Of a stretch of 14,418 bases of DNA, positions 1 through 6,623 are shown piece by piece. The translations under genes and the position numbers were made by a program. Location: NCBI GenBank assembly GCA_002358875.1, contig DEPS01000117.1, positions 37,980 to 52,397 on the forward strand, in the 5' to 3' direction. This DNA comes from Lachnospiraceae bacterium UBA3386 (GTDB lineage Bacteria > Bacillota > Clostridia > Lachnospirales > Lachnospiraceae). Below the pieces are notes generated by a model. That model was not told the origin of the DNA and did no database searches. It was given only the letters and a program-made list of their open reading frames with translations. Positions within the stretch are counted from its first letter, which is position 1. Each line of letters starts with the position of its first letter.

Positions 1-459
1 GTCTACCGCATCCACCAGTTTGAAAAACAGGAGATGATCGTCGTCTGTAAGCCTGAGGAATCCATGGACTGGTACAACAAGATGTGGTCCTACACTGTGG
101 AGCTCTTCCGCAGCATGGATATCCCGGTGAGAACCCTTGAGTGCTGCTCCGGCGACCTGGCAGATTTAAAGGTCAAGTCCTGTGACGTGGAGGCATGGTC
201 CCCCCGCCAGAAGAAATACTTCGAGGTGGGAAGCTGTTCCAACCTCGGCGATGCCCAGGCCCGCCGCCTGCAGATCCGTGTCAGCGGAGAGGGCGGAAAG
301 AAATACCTTGCGCACACGCTCAACAACACTGTCGTTGCCCCGCCCAGGATGCTGATCGCGTTTCTTGAAAATAACCTTCGCGCAGACGGGTCCGTGGCAA
401 TCCCGGCCGTTCTGCAGCCTTATATGGGCGGCATGAAGGAGCTTGTTCCGGTGTGCTGA
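1..459 (+). CDS. serS: Seryl-tRNA synthetase, C-terminal part (5' end outside window)
   Basis: The reading frame is open from base 1, so only about 152 C-terminal residues are present. The enzyme charges tRNA-Ser with serine in the cytosol. The visible part starts in class II motif 2 (YRIHQFEKQEM), continues with the family pattern GDL...K..D.E.W.P.....E.GSCSN...QARRL, and ends with the motif 3 helix and PYMGG tail. Bacterial enzymes usually have a glycine-rich GLAVGRT-type motif 3. Here it reads NNTVVAPPRMLIAFLENN, which keeps the arginine but not the glycines, a variant closer to the eukaryote-like or alternative bacterial subtype (recalled, not searched). The next gene follows after 56 bp with no terminator between them, so co-transcription is likely. 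Confidence 0.95.
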   Translation, partial: VYRIHQFEKQEMIVVCKPEESMDWYNKMWSYTVELFRSMDIPVRTLECCSGDLADLKVKSCDVEAWSPRQKKYFEVGSCSNLGDAQARRLQIRVSGEGGKKYLAHTLNNTVVAPPRMLIAFLENNLRADGSVAIPAVLQPYMGGMKELVPVC

Positions 460-515
460 TAAGGCGCCTTTTGTAAATTCGCTTAATATTTAATGCAAGA
501 GAGGAAAATTTCAAA

Positions 516-1412
516 TTGCATAAATACTTAAGGGCAGTCGGGTTCTCCGATCCGATGAATGCGACGGACCGGCTGAACCTGATCGATGATATTAAAAATA
601 AAGCTTCCTACAGGGAGAACGCGGCGGATCCTGACGAGGAGGACAGGATCTTCTGCGAATACAGGCTTGAACTTGCCGACGGCTGCGGGATTTTCATGAC
701 AGGAAGTCTCGATGAGGAGGACGATTTTTCCATGGGTCAGATCGAGCCTTATCTCATGCCGGAGACAGTCACTACCATGGAGGAGGTTTTTGTCGAGCAG
801 AGGATCGATAACCGCTCTTTTGCGGGAATCTGCGATGATCTCAGGATCGGAACGACACTGATCTTCCGCCTGTTAAATCCCGTGGATTACCTTCGTTTCA
901 GCAGTTTTGATGAACTTCCCTGCCCGGGGACTTCCGTGTGGCTCTCCTCGCTTTCCATAGAAGGAACGATCGTACTCCCCTTAAAAAAGAGCCCATATGA
1001 AGAGCAGGTCATCGAGGACCGCGCCCGGCGGCGCACAAAGATGATGGAGGAAGCCATGGACGGAGATGAACAGTCCATGCAGACCATCACGATGGAGGAT
1101 ATGGAGACTTATTCGGATATTCTGGACAAGGTCGTCGATCATGACATCCTGTCCCTGGTGGATTCCTTCTTCATGCCGACCGGCGCGGAATGTGACATAT
1201 ACTATATACTGGGGGATATCCTCTCCTGCCGGCAGGTCCGCAATCCTTATACCCTGGACAAGATCCATATCCTTGGCATCCGATGCTGCGGTATAGAGTT
1301 CACAGTCGGCATCAACGACAAGGATCTCTACGGACATCCGGAGCCGGGAAGGCGCTTCAAGGGCGTCATATGGCTGCAGGGAATCATCAGTTTTTCCGGA
1401 ATCAATACTTAA
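516..1412 (+). CDS. DUF3881-like protein of unknown function
   Basis: A 298-residue soluble protein with no signal peptide or membrane segment. I chose the TTG start at 516 because AGAGG (about 500-504) sits at the right distance and no in-frame ATG lies nearby. The N-terminus (MHKYLRAVGFSD), the acidic middle (DEEDDFSMGQIEPYL, VEQRIDNRSFAGICDDL), the SLVDSFFMPTGAECD segment and the C-terminal INKDLYGHPEPGRRFKGVIWLQG block match my memory of the DUF3881 family, which is found mainly in Lachnospiraceae-type Clostridia. No catalytic motif is recognisable and no function can be given. It lies directly behind serS and is closed by a strong terminator, so the pair probably forms a transcription unit. 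The large minus-strand open frame opposite it is a shadow. Confidence 0.75.
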   Translation: MHKYLRAVGFSDPMNATDRLNLIDDIKNKASYRENAADPDEEDRIFCEYRLELADGCGIFMTGSLDEEDDFSMGQIEPYLMPETVTTMEEVFVEQRIDNRSFAGICDDLRIGTTLIFRLLNPVDYLRFSSFDELPCPGTSVWLSSLSIEGTIVLPLKKSPYEEQVIEDRARRRTKMMEEAMDGDEQSMQTITMEDMETYSDILDKVVDHDILSLVDSFFMPTGAECDIYYILGDILSCRQVRNPYTLDKIHILGIRCCGIEFTVGINDKDLYGHPEPGRRFKGVIWLQGIISFSGINT

Positions 1413-1457
1413 AAAACCTGCCTGCCGGTTCCGAAGAGAAACCGCAGGCAGGTTTTT
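1412..1457 (+). terminator. Rho-independent terminator after the DUF3881-like gene
   Basis: CCTGCCTGC (1417-1425) pairs with GCAGGCAGG (1444-1452). The stem extends inward past one bulge (GGTT 1427-1430 with AACC 1440-1443) and outward as A5 with T5 (1453-1457). The hairpin starts within the stop codon. The A-run before and T-run after make it potentially bidirectional. Confidence 0.92.
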
Positions 1458-1576
1458 CGTCCGATTCGGGTTTTTGCTCTGAAAACATCTTGAATCCGGT
1501 GCAGATTGAACAGTAACGGTTTTTCTGCATGTGAAATACAAAATACGGATTTTTATTCAGGAGGATTCCTGTTGTT

Positions 1577-1607
1577 TTGAAATCACTGTCTTTAGAAAAA
1601 TGATAAT
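1577..1607 (+). promoter_or_regulatory. Possible promoter of malL
   Basis: TTGAAA (1577-1582) and GATAAT (1602-1607) are separated by 19 bp, longer than the usual 17. They are the best pair in the 190-bp gap and lie 43 bp before the start codon. A ribosome site (GGGGGA, about 1637-1642) follows. No catabolite-response (cre) sequence was found by eye. Confidence 0.35.
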
Positions 1608-1649
1608 CAGGTTTTAAATGTCTGCCCGGGCGCAGCAGGGGGATAAAAA

Positions 1650-3419
1650 ATGGAAAAAAGAAAATGGTGGAAGGAAGCGGTGATCTATCAGATCTATCCG
1701 CGGAGTTTTGCTGACAGCAATGGCGACGGGATCGGGGATCTGAACGGGATCACACAGCACCTGCCTTATCTGGAAAAGCTCGGTGTGGATGTATTGTGGC
1801 TGTCCCCGATCTACCAGTCTCCCAATGATGATAACGGCTATGACATCTCCGATTACCGGGCGATCATGAAGGAATTCGGCACGATGGAGGATTTTGACCG
1901 CCTGCTGGAAGAAGCCCATTCGCGCGGAATAAAGATCGTCATGGATCTGGTTGTAAACCACACTTCGGACGAGCATCCCTGGTTTGTCGAGAGCCGGAAA
2001 TCGAAGGACAGCCCCTATCGGGATTACTATATCTGGAAAGAGCCAAGAGAGGGAAAAGAGCCCAATAACTGGCGCTCCTGTTTCTCCGGCTCCGCCTGGC
2101 AGTACTGCGAAGAGACCGGCATGTATTACCTTCATCTGTTTTCGAAAAAACAGCCTGATCTCAACTGGGAGAACCCTCAGGTGCGGCGCGAAGTCTATGA
2201 CATGATGAACTGGTGGTGCGAAAAGGGAATCGATGGATTCCGGATGGATGTCGTGAGCTTTTTCAGCAAGGACCAGCGTTTCCCGGACGGCGCTGTCATG
2301 CCGGGAGAAAAATACGGAGATTTCAGCCCCTATGTGATCAACGGTCCCCGAATCCATGAGTTCATTCAGGAAATGAACCGTGAGGTACTTTCCGGCCGCG
2401 ATCTTTTGACGGTCGGCGAGGCCGCCGGCGTCACGATCGATGAAGCAAAAAAATATGCGGCGTCAGACGGTTCCGAGCTGAGCATGGTCTTCCACTTTGA
2501 GCATACCGACAGGGCGGCGTCCGACCAGAAGCTGATCGGAAAATGGGACTGTGGAAAGCCGCATATGCCCGTTATCAGACAGGTCCTGAACAAATGGCAG
2601 ACAGGACTTGAGGGAAAAGCATGGGGGAGCCTCTACTGGGATAACCACGACCAGCCCAGAGCGGTCTCCCGCTTCGGAAACGATGATCCAAAATGGCGCG
2701 TCCTCTCTGCCAAAATGCTGGCCACCTGCCTTCATATGCAGAAAGGAACGCCCTACATCTATCAGGGCGAGGAGCTGGGAATGACCAATGCTCCCTTTAT
2801 GTCCCTGGAGGACTGCAGAGACATCGAGGCGGTCAATGCCTACCGGGAGTATGTGACAGAGCAAAGGCTCATTTCCGGAGAAAAAATGATGCAGTGCATC
2901 CGCACCGTCGGCCGTGACAACGCCCGCACACCCATGCAGTGGGATGACTCTGAGAATGCGGGCTTTACTTCAGGGACTCCGTGGATCATGGTCAATCCAA
3001 ACTATAAAGAAATCAACGCTAAGTCCGCCCTTTCGGATCCTGATTCCGTTTTTTACTATTATCAGAAGCTGATCCGTCTGCGCCATGATTATCCTGTCAT
3101 TGCTTACGGTTCCTTTGAACCGCTTATGGAGGAAAATGATTCTGTCTATGCCTACAGGCGGATCCTGGATGACCAGATCCCGGATGCTCAAATTCAGGAT
3201 GGCCGGATCCGGAATCATCAAATCAGGGATTATCAAATCCTTGTTGTAGCCTGCAACTGGACCGATCAGGAACAGCCCTGCTCCTTGTTTGAGCAGGATC
3301 CTGAAATGACAAAAGATAAAAATATGCCTGCGGGCCTTCCCAGAGAGCTCATATCCAACTATGATGTCCACAAGCCCGGCATCCTGCAGCCCTACGAGGC
3401 GCGGGCTGTACTGTATTGA
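1650..3419 (+). CDS. malL: GH13 oligo-1,6-glucosidase / alpha-glucosidase
   Basis: A 589-residue cytosolic glycoside hydrolase of family 13 (subfamily 31 type) that releases glucose from the non-reducing end of isomalto-oligosaccharides. Visible features are VIYQIYPRSF near the N-terminus, the metal-site loop DSNGDGIGD (22-30), DLVVNH (99-104), nucleophile D200 in GFRMDVV, acid/base E257 in TVGEAAG, and transition-state stabiliser D334 in DNHDQPR. The valine immediately after D200 is the residue associated with alpha-1,6 preference in this family, as opposed to alanine or threonine in maltases. Length is slightly above the usual 555-565 because of a repetitive insert at 507-531 in the C-terminal beta domain (separate entry). 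The start is supported by GGGGGA 8 bp upstream. ridA follows after 63 bp without a clear terminator. Specificity toward sucrose or trehalose-type sugars is not excluded. Confidence 0.93.
   Translation: MEKRKWWKEAVIYQIYPRSFADSNGDGIGDLNGITQHLPYLEKLGVDVLWLSPIYQSPNDDNGYDISDYRAIMKEFGTMEDFDRLLEEAHSRGIKIVMDLVVNHTSDEHPWFVESRKSKDSPYRDYYIWKEPREGKEPNNWRSCFSGSAWQYCEETGMYYLHLFSKKQPDLNWENPQVRREVYDMMNWWCEKGIDGFRMDVVSFFSKDQRFPDGAVMPGEKYGDFSPYVINGPRIHEFIQEMNREVLSGRDLLTVGEAAGVTIDEAKKYAASDGSELSMVFHFEHTDRAASDQKLIGKWDCGKPHMPVIRQVLNKWQTGLEGKAWGSLYWDNHDQPRAVSRFGNDDPKWRVLSAKMLATCLHMQKGTPYIYQGEELGMTNAPFMSLEDCRDIEAVNAYREYVTEQRLISGEKMMQCIRTVGRDNARTPMQWDDSENAGFTSGTPWIMVNPNYKEINAKSALSDPDSVFYYYQKLIRLRHDYPVIAYGSFEPLMEENDSVYAYRRILDDQIPDAQIQDGRIRNHQIRDYQILVVACNWTDQEQPCSLFEQDPEMTKDKNMPAGLPRELISNYDVHKPGILQPYEARAVLY
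3153..3242 (+). repeat. In-frame 15-nt tandem repeats inside malL
   Basis: Five consecutive five-codon units at 3168-3182, 3183-3197, 3198-3212, 3213-3227 and 3228-3242 encode DDQIP, DAQIQ, DGRIR, NHQIR and DYQIL (residues 507-531). The preceding codons at 3153-3167 (YRRIL) look like a sixth, older unit. The consensus is [D/N]-x-[Q/R]-I-x. Units differ at synonymous and non-synonymous positions, so the expansion is not brand new. It keeps frame and sits where homologues have a short turn between two beta strands of the C-terminal domain. Confidence 0.88.
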
Positions 3420-3482
3420 AGGATCGGTCTGACGATGGATTCGTGAATATACAGACAGTTGATTATTGAAAGGAGAAACAAA

Positions 3483-3851
3483 ATGACCAGAATTGAAACC
3501 AAAAACGCTCCCGGAGCCATCGGCCCCTATTCACAGGGATATATCGCAAACGGATTCGTATTTACCTCCGGACAGATTTCCATTGACCCCGCGACAGGAG
3601 AAATGCCCGAAGGCATCGCCGCCCAGACAGAGCAGAGCTGCAAAAACGTCCTCGCTATCCTCGAAGCCGCCGGATCCGGCGCGGAGAAGGTCATCAAGAC
3701 GACCTGCTTTCTCGCCGAGATCGCGGATTTTGCCGCATTTAATGAGGTATATGCGAAGTACTTTACTTCCAGGCCTGCCCGCAGCTGTGTCGCCGTGAAG
3801 GACCTTCCCAAGGGCGCTCTCTGCGAGATCGAATGCATCGCGTACGTTTGA
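3483..3851 (+). CDS. ridA: RidA/YjgF family reactive imine deaminase
   Basis: A 122-residue protein of the RidA family, whose members hydrolyse reactive 2-aminoacrylate and related enamines or imines from PLP enzymes to keto acids and ammonia. It acts as a cytosolic trimer. The family marks are APGAIGPYSQG near the N-terminus, FTSGQI, the RPARSCV segment with the substrate-carboxylate arginine R100 (equivalent to E. coli R105) and E115 in GALCEIECIAYV (equivalent to E120). I set the start at the ATG at 3483, 7 bp after AGGAGA (3471-3476); an upstream TTG at 3459 lies before this ribosome site and is unlikely. It is 63 bp downstream of malL, probably co-transcribed. The product has no obvious biochemical link to alpha-glucosides, so the pairing may be incidental. 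Confidence 0.95.
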   Translation: MTRIETKNAPGAIGPYSQGYIANGFVFTSGQISIDPATGEMPEGIAAQTEQSCKNVLAILEAAGSGAEKVIKTTCFLAEIADFAAFNEVYAKYFTSRPARSCVAVKDLPKGALCEIECIAYV

Positions 3852-3948
3852 CCGTGTGAATACAGGAGGTTGACACAGCGGAGAAATCGCCGGGTATGGA
3901 TTTGTTTAAAAATACACAGCCGGGATGAGAAAAAAGGAAAATCGTGTC

Positions 3949-5394
3949 CTATGCCTTGTGGCCGCCGATCTGCCGGTTTCTTTCCAGAGCTGTCGCGCCG
4001 TCCAGGAGATTCATGCCTTTGAATACGGCGTTCGGCCCGTATCTTTGGCGGACCTCCTGCATGGCCCGCCGGATCTTTTTCTCCCGTTCCAGAGCTTCGT
4101 AATCCGTAAACAGGTTCAGCTGTAACACGCCGTCGTCCCCCGCCGTGTTCATCGCGCAGACCCCGAGCCGCCGGTACAGGAGCCGGTGGTCGGTCTTTGC
4201 GTCAAAGGATGCCAGCAGGGCATCGGAGACGATGCGGACGGAATTGGTCTTTGTTTTCATGCGGACCACTCCGTTATTGTGCCGCGGATGGAGACGCCCG
4301 TAAAAGTCAGACAGGACAGGCCCTTCATAGTCGGGGCAGGCCTCCAGGCTTTTGTAGTCATAGGATACCCACCAGGAAAATGCCGGGGAGACAAGGCATT
4401 TCCTGTACATATCTGTGCACAGAGCGTCGATCATTTCAGCAAAGACGATCCGCGCTTCCTCATATTTGTAGGGCCTGGGCAGGACCTGGCCGTTGGAAAG
4501 GCTGTGGTTTTCGGAACGGTAGTTCTTGATGTCTTCCATTGTGACCGGTTCGATGCCCCAGGCGTGGTCGATCAGGATCTCTCCGTCGATGCCGAAGGTA
4601 CGGTAAAAATATTCCTCGTCCCACTGCGACCGCTCCGCCACATCTCCCATGGTGTACATGTGGGCTGACATGAGCCGGCGTGCCTTCCCGGGCCCGATCT
4701 GCCAGAAGTCTGTCAGGGGCATGTGGTCCCAGAGAAGGTAGCGGTAAGACATCTCATTAAGCTCCGCGATCCGGACGCCGTTCCGGTCCGCGGGGCGTTT
4801 TTTTGCCACGATGTCCATGGCAGTCTTGGCCAGGTACAGATTTGTGCCGATGCCGACGGTGGCTGTAATGCCGGTGGATGAAAGAACATCCCGGATCATG
4901 GCCATTGCCATCGCATGGGCTGGATGGATCTGAGCTTTTTTAGCTTCTTTCATATACAGGTGCTGGCAGGCAGTGCAGTCGATGAAGCACTCGTCGATGG
5001 AATAGACGTGGACATCTTCGGGGGCCGCATAGCGCAGGTAGATCCCGTAGATCTGCGCGGAGATCCTCTCGTATTCTGCCATGCGCGGTGTCGCAATGAT
5101 GTAGCTGATTTTCGTCCGGTGCGCGGACTCATAGCGCCGGATGGCCTGTTTTGCCTCGAAGAGCCTGGGCCTTGACGGGACGCCTATTGCCTTCAGCGCC
5201 GGAGAGACCGCAAGGCAGATGGTCTGGTCGGACCTGGTCTCATCGGCCACCAGAAGCAGTGCCTTCAGGGGATCCAGTCCCCGGTAGACGCATTCCACCG
5301 AGGCATAGTAGGATTTGAGGTCTATACAGATATAGGCGCGCTCCGGAGTGCGGAGCAGATCATTTTCACTGATGAGCGGGCTGATGGTTTCCAT
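3949..5394 (-). CDS. Y-family DNA polymerase, UvrX/YqjW (UmuC-like) type
   Basis: A 481-residue translesion DNA polymerase. The palm carries D25 in ICIDLKSYYASVEC and D134-E135 in YSIDECFID, the three acidic residues that bind the catalytic metals. A steric-gate aromatic lies at Y29/Y30. A helix-hairpin-helix-like stretch is at about 229-245 (WQIGPGKARRL). The little-finger domain ends with QLNLF (425-429), a canonical beta-clamp binding motif, and the tail ERNRQIGGHKA is typical of UvrX/YqjW homologues. Some databases mislabel such proteins as ImpB/MucB. I prefer the ATG at 5394 to the one at 5424, because AGAGG precedes it at a good distance and the upstream ATG would fall about 10 bp from the predicted transcription start. 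Two LexA-like boxes flank the promoter, so SOS induction is likely. No terminator was identified in the convergent gap to ridA. Confidence 0.93.
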   Translation of the reverse strand: METISPLISENDLLRTPERAYICIDLKSYYASVECVYRGLDPLKALLLVADETRSDQTICLAVSPALKAIGVPSRPRLFEAKQAIRRYESAHRTKISYIIATPRMAEYERISAQIYGIYLRYAAPEDVHVYSIDECFIDCTACQHLYMKEAKKAQIHPAHAMAMAMIRDVLSSTGITATVGIGTNLYLAKTAMDIVAKKRPADRNGVRIAELNEMSYRYLLWDHMPLTDFWQIGPGKARRLMSAHMYTMGDVAERSQWDEEYFYRTFGIDGEILIDHAWGIEPVTMEDIKNYRSENHSLSNGQVLPRPYKYEEARIVFAEMIDALCTDMYRKCLVSPAFSWWVSYDYKSLEACPDYEGPVLSDFYGRLHPRHNNGVVRMKTKTNSVRIVSDALLASFDAKTDHRLLYRRLGVCAMNTAGDDGVLQLNLFTDYEALEREKKIRRAMQEVRQRYGPNAVFKGMNLLDGATALERNRQIGGHKA

Positions 5395-5416
5395 GGGATA
5401 CTGCCTCTGAAAATAC

Positions 5417-5428
5417 AAACACATGTTC
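5417..5428. promoter_or_regulatory. LexA (SOS) box A
   Basis: AAACACATGTTC matches the Firmicute LexA pattern GAAC-N4-GTTC at 7 of 8 fixed positions. It covers the start region and early leader of the minus-strand polymerase transcript, a position suited to repression. Confidence 0.55.
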
Positions 5429-5439
5429 TATAATAAAGC

Positions 5440-5448
5440 ATTATATCA
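5440..5448 (-). promoter_or_regulatory. Extended -10 promoter of the Y-family polymerase gene
   Basis: The minus strand reads TGATATAAT, a TGn-extended consensus -10. No good -35 is present at 16-18 bp, where LexA box B lies. Transcription would start near 5433, giving a leader of about 40 nt to the ATG at 5394. Confidence 0.6.
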
Positions 5449-5454
5449 CACACA

Positions 5455-5466
5455 GAACATATGTAC
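5455..5466. promoter_or_regulatory. LexA (SOS) box B
   Basis: GAACATATGTAC matches GAAC-N4-GTTC at 7 of 8 fixed positions. It sits at the -35 position of the polymerase promoter, 38 bp centre to centre from box A. It is also just upstream of the divergent flavoprotein-rubredoxin promoter. Confidence 0.6.
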
Positions 5467-5479
5467 AGTGTTTTTTATG

Positions 5480-5509
5480 TTGCGCATGCCTGCCGGTACA
5501 GGGTACAAT
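5480..5509 (+). promoter_or_regulatory. Possible promoter of the flavin reductase-rubredoxin gene
   Basis: TTGCGC (5480-5485) and TACAAT (5504-5509) are spaced by 18 bp. The -10 is good (5/6) and the -35 weak (3/6). The leader to the ATG at 5561 would be about 45 nt. Confidence 0.4.
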
Positions 5510-5560
5510 AAGAGTTACAGTCATACTGCCGACAGCTTCAGGAAAGGAGATAAGAAAAAT

Positions 5561-6199
5561 ATGGATAACGCGATCATGTTCAAACTGACCTATGGACTTT
5601 TTGTTCTTACCGCAAAGGACGCAGACAAGGCAAACGGATGTATCATCAATACTGCAATGCAGCAGACATCAACGCCCAATGTCATTTCCATTACCGTGAA
5701 CAAACAGAACTTCACAGAGCAAATGGTGAAGGCGACAGGAAAATTCAATCTTTCCTTCCTGGACGAGAGCGTGACATTCGATACCTTTAAGCATTTTGGC
5801 TTCCAGAGCGGCAGGGATGTGGACAAGTTCGCGGATTATGCAGATGCGAAGACAGCGGCGAACGGAATTCCTTATGTCGCCAGGGGGACGAATGCCTATC
5901 TTTCCTGCGAGGTGAAGGAGTCCTTCGATCTGGGCACCCACACCCTCTTCCTTGCGGACGTAAAGGACGGCGAGATCCTCTCCGACAAGCCTTCCGTGAC
6001 CTACACCTATTATCAGGAAAATGTTAAACCCAAGCCCGGAAAGCCCGCTGAGAAAAAAACTGCCGGCAGGGTCTGGGTCTGCAATATCTGCGGATATGAG
6101 TACGACGAGGCGAAAGAAGGAAAATCCTTCGACGATCTTCCCGACGACTGGGTCTGCCCGATCTGCAAGCACGGCAAGCAGGATTTCGAGCTGATGTGA
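5561..6199 (+). CDS. hrb: Flavin reductase-rubredoxin fusion (high-molecular-weight rubredoxin type)
   Basis: A 212-residue two-domain electron carrier. Residues 1 to about 155 resemble the FMN-binding flavin reductase/flavoredoxin fold (FKLTYGLFVLTAK, NTAMQQTSTPN, FNLSFLDE, HTLFLADVKDG). A lysine/proline linker follows (155-168). A C-terminal rubredoxin domain carries four iron-ligand cysteines C174, C177, C199 and C202 (VCNICGYEYD, WVCPICKHGKQDFE). Known homologues in acetogens pass NAD(P)H electrons to the flavodiiron protein FprA for NO or oxygen reduction; that role is inferred here, and no FprA gene lies in the window. I chose the ATG at 5561 because AAGGAGA (5544-5550) precedes it; the upstream open frame from 5423 crosses the promoter and LexA region and is not needed. 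It is divergent from the SOS polymerase and ends at a strong terminator. Confidence 0.92.
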   Translation: MDNAIMFKLTYGLFVLTAKDADKANGCIINTAMQQTSTPNVISITVNKQNFTEQMVKATGKFNLSFLDESVTFDTFKHFGFQSGRDVDKFADYADAKTAANGIPYVARGTNAYLSCEVKESFDLGTHTLFLADVKDGEILSDKPSVTYTYYQENVKPKPGKPAEKKTAGRVWVCNICGYEYDEAKEGKSFDDLPDDWVCPICKHGKQDFELM

Positions 6200-6235
6200 T
6201 GAAATAAAAATATCGGTAAACTGTGCGGATTACAT

Positions 6236-6297
6236 CATGCCTGTACAAAAGTTTATCGCTCCGGGCGGTTTAAGCTTTTGTACAGGCATGTTTTTTT
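6236..6297 (+). terminator. Strong Rho-independent terminator after hrb
   Basis: A perfect 16-bp stem, 6236-6251 with 6275-6290 (CATGCCTGTACAAAAG and its complement), continues inward with a few weaker pairs and is followed by T7 (6291-6297). Confidence 0.95.
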
Positions 6298-6427
6298 AAC
6301 AGGAGGAGAACCGGCCGGTCCGGGCTTTTTCCACGGAATGCCGCCGCGCCACATTTGCTCCAATATGGAGCATAAAAATGAAAATATTTTTCCGCGCTGT
6401 CATCTGTCTGCATGCCGCCCGGTATGT

Positions 6428-6471
6428 TCAATCATAACTCAATCATAGTTTGATCATTAATCAATCATACA
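6428..6471 (+). repeat. Four 11-bp direct repeats, operator-like
   Basis: Units start at 6428, 6439, 6450 and 6461: TCAATCATAAC, TCAATCATAGT, TTGATCATTAA and TCAATCATACA. The period is exactly one helical turn and the core is TCAATCATA, with the third unit the most diverged. A reverse-oriented core, TATGATTGATA, lies at 6502-6512. Tandem 11-mers are the known binding mode of some DeoR-family regulators such as IolR, and a DeoR-family gene lies in this locus. Confidence 0.75.
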
Positions 6472-6568
6472 AATTCGTTTTAAGAGCTAAAAATGAATTT
6501 ATATGATTGATAATAATTGAATATGAACGAATATGGAAAAATGTGAAATATTTTTAAAAAAAATTTGC

Positions 6569-6597
6569 TTGACAATGACTGAATACAAATCTATAAT
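6569..6597 (+). promoter_or_regulatory. Consensus sigma-A promoter of fruKA
   Basis: TTGACA (6569-6574), a 17-bp spacer and TATAAT (6592-6597): a full 12/12 match. The transcript would start near 6604, close to the fruK ribosome site, leaving a very short leader of about 20 nt. A promoter this strong normally needs tight repression or activation control, consistent with the upstream repeats. Confidence 0.93.
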
Positions 6598-6623
6598 ATG
6601 TGTTAAAGAAAGGAGGACCCCCT

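Larger units (their letters stand above)
6298..6623 (+). promoter_or_regulatory. fru control region (no gene)
   Basis: This 326-bp gap holds no credible coding frame. Its left third is GC-rich. It contains a 17-bp palindrome, TGCTCC-AATAT-GGAGCA (6356-6372). From about 6420 it becomes strongly AT-rich and carries the 11-bp repeat array (6428-6471), an inverted copy of the core (6502-6512), a GAATATG direct repeat (6519-6525 and 6529-6535) and the fru promoter. Confidence 0.75.

Noticed and set aside
1614..2357. 247-codon minus-strand open frame opposite malL
   Set aside because: Overlaps the conserved catalytic core of the glucosidase and shows no family resemblance.
3852..3948. AGGAGG at 3865-3870 as a ribosome site for a small gene between ridA and the polymerase gene
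   Set aside because: No start codon lies at suitable spacing and no conserved frame follows; part of the gap also reads into the polymerase 3' end.
3925..4125. 66-codon plus-strand frame at the polymerase 3' end
   Set aside because: Mostly antisense to the conserved C-terminal tail and clamp-binding motif of the polymerase gene.
5395..5424. Ten-residue N-terminal extension of the Y-family polymerase from the ATG at 5424
   Set aside because: The predicted transcript starts about 10 bp before it, no ribosome site precedes it, and it overlaps LexA box A.
5423..5560. Upstream extension of the flavin reductase-rubredoxin frame to an ATG at 5423
   Set aside because: It would translate through the LexA boxes and promoter; the ATG at 5561 has a proper ribosome site and matches the family N-terminus.
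6311..6330. CCGG-rich hairpin followed by T5 as a second terminator after hrb
   Set aside because: The stem is only about 4 bp, and the strong terminator at 6236-6297 already explains the end of transcription.
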